Of a stretch of DNA of 38,365 nt, positions 32,480 through 38,365 are shown one piece after another; position 1 is the first letter of the stretch, and every line of letters begins with the position of its first letter. The stretch lies in the NCBI RefSeq assembly GCF_013815995.1, contig NZ_JACDFE010000012.1, positions 1 through 38,365 on the forward strand, written 5' to 3'. Origin of the DNA: Sporichthya sp. GTDB taxonomy: Bacteria; Actinomycetota; Actinomycetes; Sporichthyales; Sporichthyaceae. The position numbers and the translations under genes were made by a program. The notes under the pieces were generated by a model, which saw only the letters and a program-made list of their open reading frames with translations, was not told the origin of the DNA and did not search any database.

Positions 32480-33003
32480 TGACGGCGGTGGCCGAAGGGT
32501 CGATCGAACTCGGGACCATCGCTCAGGCCGAGGCCGAGCAGTTCCTCTACCGCGAGGCCCGCCTCGCCGACGCCCACGACTACGACGGGTGGGAGGCGCT
32601 GTGGACCGACGACGCCATCTACTGGGTCCCCGCCGGGGGTGAGTCCGCCGAGGACCCGAACACGCAGGTCTCGGTGCTCTTCGACAACCGGTCGCGGATC
32701 GGCACCCGGATCCGTCAGCTGAAGTCGGGCAAGCGACACTCGCAGACCCCGAAGTCCAACGTGGTGCACCAGATCACCAACGTCGAGGTCCTCGGTTTGC
32801 AGGAGAACGGCGACACCGAGGTCGTCGCCTCGCTGCTCGCGGTCGAGTCGCGCGAACGCGGCACCACGTTCTGGGCCGGCCGCGTCGAGTACCGGCTGCG
32901 GCGGGTCGACACCGATCAAGGGTCGGAGCTTCGCCTGGCCTTCAAGAAGGTCACCCTGGTCGACCGCGACCAGCCGCTCTACACGCTCTCGTTCCTGATC
33001 TGA
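32479..33003 (+). CDS. Rieske oxygenase small (beta) subunit
   Basis: This 174-residue NTF2-fold beta subunit shows AEQFLYREARLADAHDYDGWEALW, the DDAIYWVPA strand, TRIRQLKSGKRHSQTPKSNV and the C-terminal KKVTLVDRDQPLYTLSFLI. It forms the alpha3beta3 core with the preceding protein. The ATG at 32479 overlaps the alpha stop as TGATG; a GTG three bases earlier is in frame. A nine-base gap separates it from the next small gene. Confidence 0.92.
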   Translation: MTAVAEGSIELGTIAQAEAEQFLYREARLADAHDYDGWEALWTDDAIYWVPAGGESAEDPNTQVSVLFDNRSRIGTRIRQLKSGKRHSQTPKSNVVHQITNVEVLGLQENGDTEVVASLLAVESRERGTTFWAGRVEYRLRRVDTDQGSELRLAFKKVTLVDRDQPLYTLSFLI

Positions 33004-33012
33004 GACGGCGAC

Positions 33013-33243
33013 ATGGACGATCCGTCGATCGAGCCCCTGGGCGTCGTCGAGAACGAGTTCGCCGCGGTGCACCTCTCGATCGACCGCCGCGGCAACGGTC
33101 CCCGGCTACGCATCGAGGATCTGACCAACGAGCGGGTGTCCTACCTGGACGCGCTTACCCTGGAGGCCCTGGCCTGGGCGAGCGAGGACCGGATCCGGTC
33201 CCTGCTCGACCCGTCCGACGAGCGCTGGCGCGACCAGCCCTGA
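33013..33243 (+). CDS. Small conserved protein of the Rieske operon
   Basis: The 76-residue protein reads ENEFAAVHLSIDRRGNGPRL, RIEDLTNERVSYLDALTLEAL and AWASEDRIRSLLDPSDERW. It is acidic, has no membrane segment and no motif I can name. Similar small proteins are encoded at the ends of actinobacterial Rieske operons, where automated annotation sometimes calls them dihydrodiol dehydrogenase, which its size makes implausible. The stop overlaps a terminator hairpin. Confidence 0.6.
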   Translation: MDDPSIEPLGVVENEFAAVHLSIDRRGNGPRLRIEDLTNERVSYLDALTLEALAWASEDRIRSLLDPSDERWRDQP

Positions 33244-33262
33244 CCTCGGGTCAGATCTTTTT
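33240..33262 (+). terminator. Intrinsic terminator of the Rieske operon
   Basis: CTGACC-TCG-GGTCAG (33240-33254) is followed by ATCTTTTT. The hairpin carries the stop codon TGA of the plus-strand gene and, on the other strand, the TGA of the convergent HTH gene (33253-33251). Confidence 0.75.
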
Positions 33263-33496
33263 CAGGCTCGCTCCGCTGCCAGGATGAAGTTCGAGGTGCA
33301 GCCCGAGCGTCGTGATGACCGCGATTACCTTGTCGAGTCGGACGGTGGTCTTGCCGTTCTCCATGGCGTGGATGAAGCGCTCAGAGACTCCGGCCAGGTC
33401 CGCGAGGTCTCCCTGCCTGAGGCCGAGGGTCGTGCGTCGAAGCCGGATTACGCCCGCACGACCGGCCCGGTCCTCGGTTCCGAGCACGGCGTTCAT
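33251..33496 (-). CDS. HTH XRE-family regulator, HipB-like
   Basis: This is an 81-residue Cro/C1-type helix-turn-helix protein: GVIRLRRTTLGLRQGDLADLAGVSERFIHAMENGK, then TTVRLDKVIAVITTLGLHLELH. This matches the antitoxin-like HipB/y4mF group, usually paired with a HipA kinase; no HipA is visible downstream. A strong AGGAGG lies eight bases before the ATG, and a perfect 16-bp palindrome lies just upstream, suggesting autoregulation. It may be an orphan antitoxin. Confidence 0.8.
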   Translation of the reverse strand: MNAVLGTEDRAGRAGVIRLRRTTLGLRQGDLADLAGVSERFIHAMENGKTTVRLDKVIAVITTLGLHLELHPGSGASLKKI

Positions 33497-33510
33497 CTGC
33501 GACCTCCTGC

Positions 33511-33526
33511 CCGCACGATCGTGCGG
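33511..33526. promoter_or_regulatory. Perfect 16-bp palindrome upstream of the HTH gene
   Basis: CCGCACGATCGTGCGG is fully self-complementary and lies 14 bp before the HTH start. XRE proteins bind such dyads, so it is the probable autoregulatory operator. Confidence 0.65.
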
Positions 33527-33560
33527 ATCTGGAGACGGTAGGCCGCTGAAAGGGCGGCAG

Positions 33561-33727
33561 CTACGAGTCCAGGTCGAACGGCTCGCCGTGGGCGGTCGGC
33601 AGCACCCAGATCGCCCCGGCGCGTTCCTCGACCGACACCGCGCTCAGGCCTCGCCCACGGACATGTCCGGGTTCGCCATCAGGTCCAGCAGGCGGGTGGC
33701 GACGTCGAGCTCGAGGGTCCGGTCCAT
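33561..33727 (-). pseudogene. Small unknown protein, one frameshift
   Basis: The ATG at 33727 opens MDRTLELDVATRLLDLM and NPDMSVGEA, where a TGA appears. Restoring one C near 33649 gives LSAVSVEERAGAIWVLPT and HGEPFDLDS to the TAG at 33563-33561, total 55 residues. The coherent two-part reading suggests a real small gene, possibly paired with the HTH gene downstream on the same strand. No family recognised. Confidence 0.4.
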
Positions 33728-33770
33728 GGGTCGAGCGTAGATAGGAGTGCCTTCCAAAAACAAGAGTCAC

Positions 33771-33784
33771 TCGCAACATTGCGA
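33771..33784. promoter_or_regulatory. Palindrome upstream of TetR gene
   Basis: TCGCAA-CA-TTGCGA is a perfect dyad located nine bases before the GTG of the TetR gene. Probable autoregulatory operator; it may also serve the divergent small gene. Confidence 0.5.
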
Positions 33785-33793
33785 TGGCGTACC

Positions 33794-34426
33794 GTGAACG
33801 ACGTGCCGGGTCAGTCGAAGGTCGAGCTGCGTCGCTCCCGGGTCCGGCGGGATCTGGCGCATTGCGCGGTCACGTTGATGACCGAGCAGGGCTTCGAGGC
33901 GACCACGGTCGCGGACATCGCCGCGGCCGCCGACTACCACCCGAGCAGCTTCTTCCGGTACTTCGCGGCCAAGGAGGACGCCGTCTTCATCGGTGTTCCG
34001 GAGGCGAGCGAAGCGTTCCGGGCTGCGTGTGCCGGAATCAAGCGCGGCGACGATGCCTGGCCGGTCGTGCGCGCCGGGGTGGTGGCGGGCGTCGAACACT
34101 TCACCGAGGCCGACCCGGACTTCTTCGCCGCCCAGTTCGGACTCTGGCTCTCCGACCCCGCCCTGCAGGGCCCGATGGCCACCAACCTGATCGTGTGGGA
34201 GCAGGTCATCGCCGCCGCCTTCGCGACTGCGGCCGGCTTGAAGCGGCCCGACCTGCACTGCTACGTCGTGGGCGGCGCGATCGTCAGTTCCTTACGGGCC
34301 TGCGTGCACGCGCAAGGCCAGGACTCCGACACCTTCACCGTCCGGGTCGAGCGGGCGATCGCCATGCTCGAGCAGGGGCTGCGGACCGGGCCGACCCGAC
34401 GAGGTAAACCGACCAACAGCCGTTGA
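33794..34426 (+). CDS. TetR-family transcriptional regulator
   Basis: This 210-residue regulator shows the N-terminal HTH: RVRRDLAHCAVTLMTEQGFEA then VADIAAAADYHPSSFFRYF and AAKEDAVF. The C-terminal part, PDFFAAQFGLWLSDPALQGP, is of the type seen with mycofactocin- or P450-linked TetR proteins. I chose the GTG at 33794; an in-frame TTG (33779) and a GTG (33803) are alternatives. A palindrome precedes it. SRPBCC follows 58 bp later, and the BVMO/P450 pair beyond is a likely target. Confidence 0.85.
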   Translation: MNDVPGQSKVELRRSRVRRDLAHCAVTLMTEQGFEATTVADIAAAADYHPSSFFRYFAAKEDAVFIGVPEASEAFRAACAGIKRGDDAWPVVRAGVVAGVEHFTEADPDFFAAQFGLWLSDPALQGPMATNLIVWEQVIAAAFATAAGLKRPDLHCYVVGGAIVSSLRACVHAQGQDSDTFTVRVERAIAMLEQGLRTGPTRRGKPTNSR

Positions 34427-34484
34427 CACTCCGGTCGGTGCGTGACTGGATGCCCTAACGCCCCCCGACATATTTGGAGCCCCC

Positions 34485-34961
34485 ATGGCTGAGCGCCTGA
34501 CCGTCACCGGATCCGTGTCCGCCTCGCCCTCGGCGGTCTTCGCCGTGCTGGCCGACCCCAACCGGCACTGCGACATCGACGGCGCGGGTCAGCTGCAGGG
34601 CCTGGTCGACGGCAGCCCGATCAGCGCGGCGGGCCAGAGCTTCGACATGGACATGAACCAGGACCCGCTCGGCGACTACCGGATGCGCAACACCGTCACC
34701 GAGTTCGAGCCGGACGAGCGGATCACCTGGTCCCCGATGATCGAGCCGCCCGGGTCGATGGACCACATGTTGGGCGGCATTACGCCCGGCGGGCACGTCT
34801 ACAGCTGGGTGCTCACCCCGAACGCCGACGGCGGCACCGACATCGAGCACTACTGCGACTGGAGCGCCTGCCCCGACGAGCGGTTCAAGGGCTTCTTCCC
34901 GCGGGTGACCGCCGAGCAGATGGCGGCCTCGATCGAGACGGTCGGCAAACTCGCCAACTGA
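34485..34961 (+). CDS. SRPBCC-family (START/Bet v1-like) protein
   Basis: This 158-residue single-domain helix-grip protein reads AERLTVTGSVSASPSAVFAVLADPNRHCDI, FDMDMNQDPLGDYRMRNTV, EFEPDERITWSP and YSWVLTPNADGGTDIEHYCDWS. The fold holds a hydrophobic ligand in a deep cavity. The ATG is preceded by GGAG. A TTGACA (34423) overlaps the TetR stop region. It converges with the BVMO gene after 19 bp. Ligand unknown; the oxygenase genes nearby suggest a pathway intermediate. Confidence 0.85.
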   Translation: MAERLTVTGSVSASPSAVFAVLADPNRHCDIDGAGQLQGLVDGSPISAAGQSFDMDMNQDPLGDYRMRNTVTEFEPDERITWSPMIEPPGSMDHMLGGITPGGHVYSWVLTPNADGGTDIEHYCDWSACPDERFKGFFPRVTAEQMAASIETVGKLAN

Positions 34962-34980
34962 CTGCTCGACGGCTTGACGA

Positions 34981-36447
34981 TCAACCGACCCGAGCGGGCG
35001 TGCGGGTCCGCGTGCTGAAGACGATGTCCTCGGTGATGTCGGCCCGGCGTGCGGCCAGGACATCGCCCAGGTAGTTCTGCGTGACCAGCCACGGGCCGGA
35101 GGTGCCCGCCTTCGGGAACTGCGCGATGCCGCGCTGGACGTAACCCGAGCTCAGGTCCAGGAACGGCCGGCGTTCCATCCCGGCCGGCGGGGTGGGCAGG
35201 GCGGTGTCGTAGCCGTGAGAGGCGAGGTGCCCGAGCAGGCGGGTCAGGTACCGCGCGGACAGGTCGGCCCGCAGCGTCCACGAGTTGTTGGAGTACCCGA
35301 AGCAGAAGCCGAAGTTCGGCACGCCGGAGAGCATCCACGCGCGGTAGGTCAGGGTGTCCGCGATGTCGACGGACTTGCCGTCGACCTCGAGCGTCAGCCC
35401 GCCCAGCGGCTTGAGCGCCAGCCCGGTCGCGGAGACGATGACCTCGGCCTCGAGGAACCGGCCGGACGTCAGCCTGATACCGCCCGACTCGAACCGCTCG
35501 ATGTGGTCGGTGACAACGTCGACGGAGCCGCCGCGGATCGCCTTGAACAGGTCGCCGTCCGGCACCAGGCACAGCCGCTGGTCCCACGGCTCGTAGTTCG
35601 GCGTGAAGTGCTCGTCGACGAGGGCGGAGTCCTTGAGGAAGTGCAGCGCGGTCCTGCGACAGATCCTTTTGAAGGTGTCCGGCCGCCGGCGGCTGAGCGC
35701 GTACATGGCCTGGATGGTCAGCACGTTCTTGGCCCGCACGACGCGGTGGGCGGCCCCGGCCGGCAGCACCTTCTGCAGGACGACGGCCAGTTGGTCGACC
35801 GCGGGCAGTGAGAGCACCCAGCTCGGCGTGCGCTGCAGCATCGTCACGTGCCCGGCGGTCGGGGCCATCGACGGCACCAGCGTGATCGCGGTGGCGCCGC
35901 TGCCGATGACCACGACGCGCTTGCCGGTGTAGTCCAGGTCCTTCGGCCAGAACTGCGGGTGGACGATCGTGCCCGCGAAGTCCTCCTGGCCGGGGAAGTG
36001 CGGGGTGTGGCCCTTGTCGTAGTCGTAGTAGCCGGTGCACAGGTAGACGAAGTTGGCCGTGATCTCGACCGGCGCTCCGGCGCTCTCCGCGCGGACCGTC
36101 CAACGCGCGTCGGCGGAGGACCACGAAGCGCCGAGCGCCTTGGTGCGGTACCGGATGCGGGAGTCCACGCCGGACTCGCGGGCCAGGTCGCGGATGTAGG
36201 TGCGCAGCGAGTCGCCCGAGGTGATCGACTCCCGGCCCTTCCACGGCTTGAACGAGAAGCCCATCGTGAAGGCGTCGGTGTCGGAGCGGATCCCGGGGTA
36301 CTGGAACAGGTCCCAGGTCCCACCGATCGCGTCCCGGGCCTCCAGCACCTCGTAGCTGAGGCCGGGACGCTCGCGCTGCAACCGGGCTGCGGCGCCGATG
36401 CCGGAGAGACCCGCACCGATGATCAGAACGTCGACGTGGTCACTCAT
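34981..36447 (-). CDS. Flavin-containing monooxygenase, Baeyer-Villiger type
   Basis: This 488-residue flavoprotein has two Rossmann motifs, GAGLSG (11-16) and GSGATA (182-187), flanking the Baeyer-Villiger fingerprint FAGTIVHPQFWP (Phe157, Gly159, His163, Trp167, Pro168). GGTWDLFQYPGIRSDTD is the family FAD/NADPH region and resembles the EthA-type enzymes. It would insert oxygen next to a ketone, forming an ester or lactone. The ATG at 36447 has GGAGG six bases upstream. The P450 upstream ends 30 bp away, so the two are likely co-transcribed. The hydrolase at 2092 could open such an ester, but that is speculation. Confidence 0.88.
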   Translation of the reverse strand: MSDHVDVLIIGAGLSGIGAAARLQRERPGLSYEVLEARDAIGGTWDLFQYPGIRSDTDAFTMGFSFKPWKGRESITSGDSLRTYIRDLARESGVDSRIRYRTKALGASWSSADARWTVRAESAGAPVEITANFVYLCTGYYDYDKGHTPHFPGQEDFAGTIVHPQFWPKDLDYTGKRVVVIGSGATAITLVPSMAPTAGHVTMLQRTPSWVLSLPAVDQLAVVLQKVLPAGAAHRVVRAKNVLTIQAMYALSRRRPDTFKRICRRTALHFLKDSALVDEHFTPNYEPWDQRLCLVPDGDLFKAIRGGSVDVVTDHIERFESGGIRLTSGRFLEAEVIVSATGLALKPLGGLTLEVDGKSVDIADTLTYRAWMLSGVPNFGFCFGYSNNSWTLRADLSARYLTRLLGHLASHGYDTALPTPPAGMERRPFLDLSSGYVQRGIAQFPKAGTSGPWLVTQNYLGDVLAARRADITEDIVFSTRTRTPARVG

Positions 36448-36477
36448 CAAGGACCTCCGAAACAGCTCGAGCCGGGT

Positions 36478-37806
36478 TCAGGAAGGAAAGGGGCGGCACG
36501 GCATCCGCTTCACTACATGGAAGAAGTTACCAGGAGTAAGTTCTACTTCGCCAGCCTCGATGCCCGGGCAGCGGGTGAGCAGTTCGGTGAACAGGGCGCG
36601 GATCTGGAACCGGGCCAGCTGATTGCCCAGGCAGTGGTGGATGCCGCCGCCGCCGAACGCGACGTGCGGGTTCGGGTGCCGGGACAGGTCGAGTTCGTGC
36701 GGGCGCTCGATGGCCAGCTCGTCCCGGTTGGCGGAGGAGTAGAAGAGCACGACCTTGTCGCCCTTGGTGATCCGGATGCCGTCGAGTTCGCAGTCCCGCG
36801 AAGCGGTGCGGCGGAAGGTCATGATCGGGGTCGCCCAGCGCACCATCTCCTCGGCGGCGGTGGACATCCGTCCCGCCAGGTCCTCCAGCAGCCAGGCGCG
36901 CTGCTCGGGGTGCGTGGTGAGCGCCCGCATGCCGTGGGCGAGGGACTGCCGGGTGGTGTCGTTGCCGGCGATCGTGAGCAGGACGAAGAACGACCCGATC
37001 TCGTGGTCGGTGAGCTGTTCGCCGTCGACCTCGGCGGCGCACAGGGACGAAAACAGGTCCGGCCCGGGGTTCGCGCGACGCTCCTCGATCAACCCGCCGG
37101 CCAGGTCGTGCATGTAGACGACGGCGTCGAAGAGCATCGTGATCGCGTCGTCCTTGGTGGGTCCCGCGTACTCCGGGTCCCCCCAGGAAGTGGCCTTCAT
37201 CATCCACTCGGCGGCTTCCTGCCGCTGCCCGTCCGGGATGCCCATCATGTCGTTGATGTTGTGCATCGGCAGCGGGGCGGCGCACTCGGCGACGAAGTCG
37301 ACCCACCCGTCCGGGGACTCTTTCGCCTTCTGGATCAGGTTGTCCACGACCATCGCCGCGTTGGCGTTGATCTGATCCTCGATCGTGCGCATCTGACGGG
37401 GCGTGAAGGCGGAGGCCATCAGGCGCCGCAGCGGCGGGTGGCGGGGCGCGTCCATCGCGATGATCGACTGCGCGGCGTCGATGACCTGGACCGGCAGGTT
37501 CTCCATCAGGATGGACGGCGCGGACAGGAAGTCCTCGGGGCGCCGGGTCACCTCGACCAGGTGCCGGTGCGTGGTGATCGCCCAGTAGCCGTAGTCCTCC
37601 GGCTCGTCGATCAGCCCGTCCTCGAAGGGCGGCTGCCAGGTGATCGGCCGCTCCGTGCGCAGCACCGCGAAGGTCTTCTCCCGCTCGTCCATCGTGGTCC
37701 ACCAGAACTCTTTGGTGGAGAGGTTGATGGCGTCGTGTGGGCGGTCCGGGTTGCCGCTGGCGTTGGAGGCGGTGTCCTCGTCCTCGAACCAGGTGCTGGT
37801 GCTCAT
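36478..37806 (-). CDS. Cytochrome P450
   Basis: This 442-residue P450 has AGNDTT (280-285), ExxR as Glu320-Arg323, and the heme loop FGGGGIHHCLG with Cys392. Several blocks, such as EEMVRWATPIMTFRRTASRD, NRDELAIERP and SRHPNPHVAFGGGG, closely match the P450 at 17498, so the two are paralogues of one family. The N-terminal 30 residues are longer than in the other. The start is the ATG at 37806. Class I soluble type; no ferredoxin is nearby. It precedes the BVMO, suggesting hydroxylation followed by oxygen insertion after further oxidation. Confidence 0.9.
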   Translation of the reverse strand: MSTSTWFEDEDTASNASGNPDRPHDAINLSTKEFWWTTMDEREKTFAVLRTERPITWQPPFEDGLIDEPEDYGYWAITTHRHLVEVTRRPEDFLSAPSILMENLPVQVIDAAQSIIAMDAPRHPPLRRLMASAFTPRQMRTIEDQINANAAMVVDNLIQKAKESPDGWVDFVAECAAPLPMHNINDMMGIPDGQRQEAAEWMMKATSWGDPEYAGPTKDDAITMLFDAVVYMHDLAGGLIEERRANPGPDLFSSLCAAEVDGEQLTDHEIGSFFVLLTIAGNDTTRQSLAHGMRALTTHPEQRAWLLEDLAGRMSTAAEEMVRWATPIMTFRRTASRDCELDGIRITKGDKVVLFYSSANRDELAIERPHELDLSRHPNPHVAFGGGGIHHCLGNQLARFQIRALFTELLTRCPGIEAGEVELTPGNFFHVVKRMPCRPFPS

Positions 37807-38182
37807 CGAAGTCCTCACTCTAAGCGCGGGACGCAGCAACCCGGCGGACGGCCGCCGCGATCTGCGCCGCCGCGCTCGGGTCAGCGCCACCGGCACACGG
37901 ACACAGAGAATCACCTCGCGTGACCGGGATCACCCTCGGTAACCCGCTCACCGGCGTGTTATCACGGTGCGCACTCGGCCGGGCGCGTTCCGCGGTGCCG
38001 TTTTGTCACGATCTGGCAACCGAAGGGGCCGCGGGACGCAGGTGGTCAGCGGGGGTGGTCCGGTGAGCCCAAAGTCGGCATCCGACGTTGTGCCCGCCAC
38101 ACAGTGACCCCAGTCACGTCCCCTTCGTACCTTTGACCCCACGTCTTTGGTCCCTCAGCACAACAAGTGTTCGGAGTTGCGC
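37807..38182. other. Intergenic region between divergent P450 and lipoprotein genes
   Basis: The 376 bp hold no convincing gene; the short open frames have no family signature. It contains an inverted repeat GTGAC-CCCA-GTCAC (38104-38117), a second TGACCCCA copy near 38135, and the promoters of both divergent genes, which I could not place with confidence. Confidence 0.6.
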
Positions 38183-38365
38183 GTGCCCTCAACTCGTTCC
38201 GTCACGTCGATCCGGTTGATCGCCCTGGTGGCGACCGGTGCCCTGATCTCAGCCTGTGGTGCCTCCCAGGAGGTCAAGGAGTCCGTTGCGGCCCAACGCG
38301 CGGCCGGGCCAGCGGCTGCTGCCGGCGCCGGCCCCGACATCGGCGCGGCTCCCGCGGTCGACGCC
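38183..38365 (+). CDS. Lipoprotein N-terminus (cut by window end)
   Basis: From the GTG at 38183, with GGAG seven bases upstream, 61 codons are open to the window edge. A signal peptide with Arg near the start, a hydrophobic core IRLIALVATGALISAC and a lipobox LISAC ending in Cys mark a lipoprotein. An Ala/Gly-rich linker follows, ESVAAQRAAGPAAAAGAGPD. Such linkers precede periplasmic-type binding domains in actinobacterial ABC transporters, so a substrate-binding protein is possible, but the domain is not in the window. Confidence 0.7.
   Translation, partial: MPSTRSVTSIRLIALVATGALISACGASQEVKESVAAQRAAGPAAAAGAGPDIGAAPAVDA

Noticed and set aside
34850-36244. 464-residue frame on the BVMO strand in another frame
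   Set aside because: Shadow of the BVMO, with Arg/Pro/Gly-rich content and no motif.
35848-37923. 691-residue open frame antisense to the BVMO and P450
   Set aside because: It crosses two real genes and lacks motifs; typical GC shadow.
37948-38142. 64-residue frame in the P450-lipoprotein gap
   Set aside because: No ribosome site, no recognisable domain, and it covers likely promoter DNA.
1-38365. CRISPR arrays and insertion sequences
   Set aside because: No regularly spaced direct repeats and no transposase reading frame with a DDE or HUH signature were found, although three deletion junctions would invite an IS explanation.
1-38365. tRNA or rRNA genes
   Set aside because: No T-arm GGTTCGAATCC-like block with matching acceptor stem was seen; a GGGTT-GTG-AACCC stretch at 23261-23273 is too small and pairs only as a weak hairpin.

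Overview
This is a high-GC window with GTG/TTG starts, 4-bp ATGA/GTGA gene overlaps, F420-type LLM oxidoreductases, a menaquinone gene set, DUF222/13E12-type and DUF3556 proteins, and many acyl-CoA-handling enzymes. Together these point to an actinobacterium, perhaps a soil Sporichthya/Frankia/Mycobacteriales-like lineage. The genus cannot be fixed from the window alone.

Layout. (i) 1-9991: menaquinone biosynthesis genes menE (cut by the window edge), menB, menC and menD. A catabolic block on the minus strand lies between menB and menE: a SnoaL fragment, an acyl-CoA dehydrogenase fragment, an enoyl-CoA hydratase, TetR, an alpha/beta hydrolase and a frameshifted LLM oxidoreductase. An intact LLM gene is translationally coupled to menC-menD. 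(ii) 10086-15705: a plus-strand gene set of unknown function: a small SCP2-like membrane-anchored protein, a probable linalool dehydratase/isomerase-like protein, a DUF3556 membrane protein and a phytoene-desaturase-like FAD oxidoreductase. (iii) 15760-17349: branched-chain-amino-acid-type ABC ATPases; LivF is intact, while LivG is a deletion chimera carrying frameshifts. (iv) 17498-21551: an operon of P450, MaoC hydratase, two enoyl-CoA hydratases and an SDR. (v) 21603-23909: a toxin/immunity-type scrap yard with a DUF2019-like protein, a truncated DUF222/HNH protein and an Imm7-like protein, all frameshifted, followed by an intact VapBC pair. (vi) 23964-29997: a minus-strand catabolic operon (acyl-CoA dehydrogenase, TetR, FAD oxidoreductase, membrane protein, LLM oxidoreductase) plus a SnoaL-hydratase fusion gene. 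(vii) 30055-33243: a SnoaL protein and a Rieske dioxygenase operon headed by a deletion-chimera thiolase. (viii) 33251-38365: an orphan HTH regulator, TetR, SRPBCC protein, Baeyer-Villiger-type monooxygenase, a second P450 and the start of a lipoprotein gene.

How it fits together. P450s, a BVMO-type enzyme, a Rieske oxygenase, acyl-CoA dehydrogenases, hydratases and thiolase-like enzymes suggest oxygenation followed by CoA-dependent beta-oxidation of a hydrophobic, possibly terpenoid, steroid or alicyclic, substrate. The substrate itself cannot be read from the sequence. A nearly identical 20-bp inverted-repeat operator precedes both the P450 operon at 17.4 kb and the Rieske operon at 30.6 kb, so the two are probably co-regulated.

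The most striking structural feature is damage. Three junctions (near 5249, 17125 and 30755) fuse the 5' part of one gene to the 3' part of another. About ten single-base indels interrupt otherwise well-conserved genes. These are either real decay or assembly/consensus errors; only reads can separate the two. The menaquinone genes and the 10-15.7 kb gene set carry no visible lesion.
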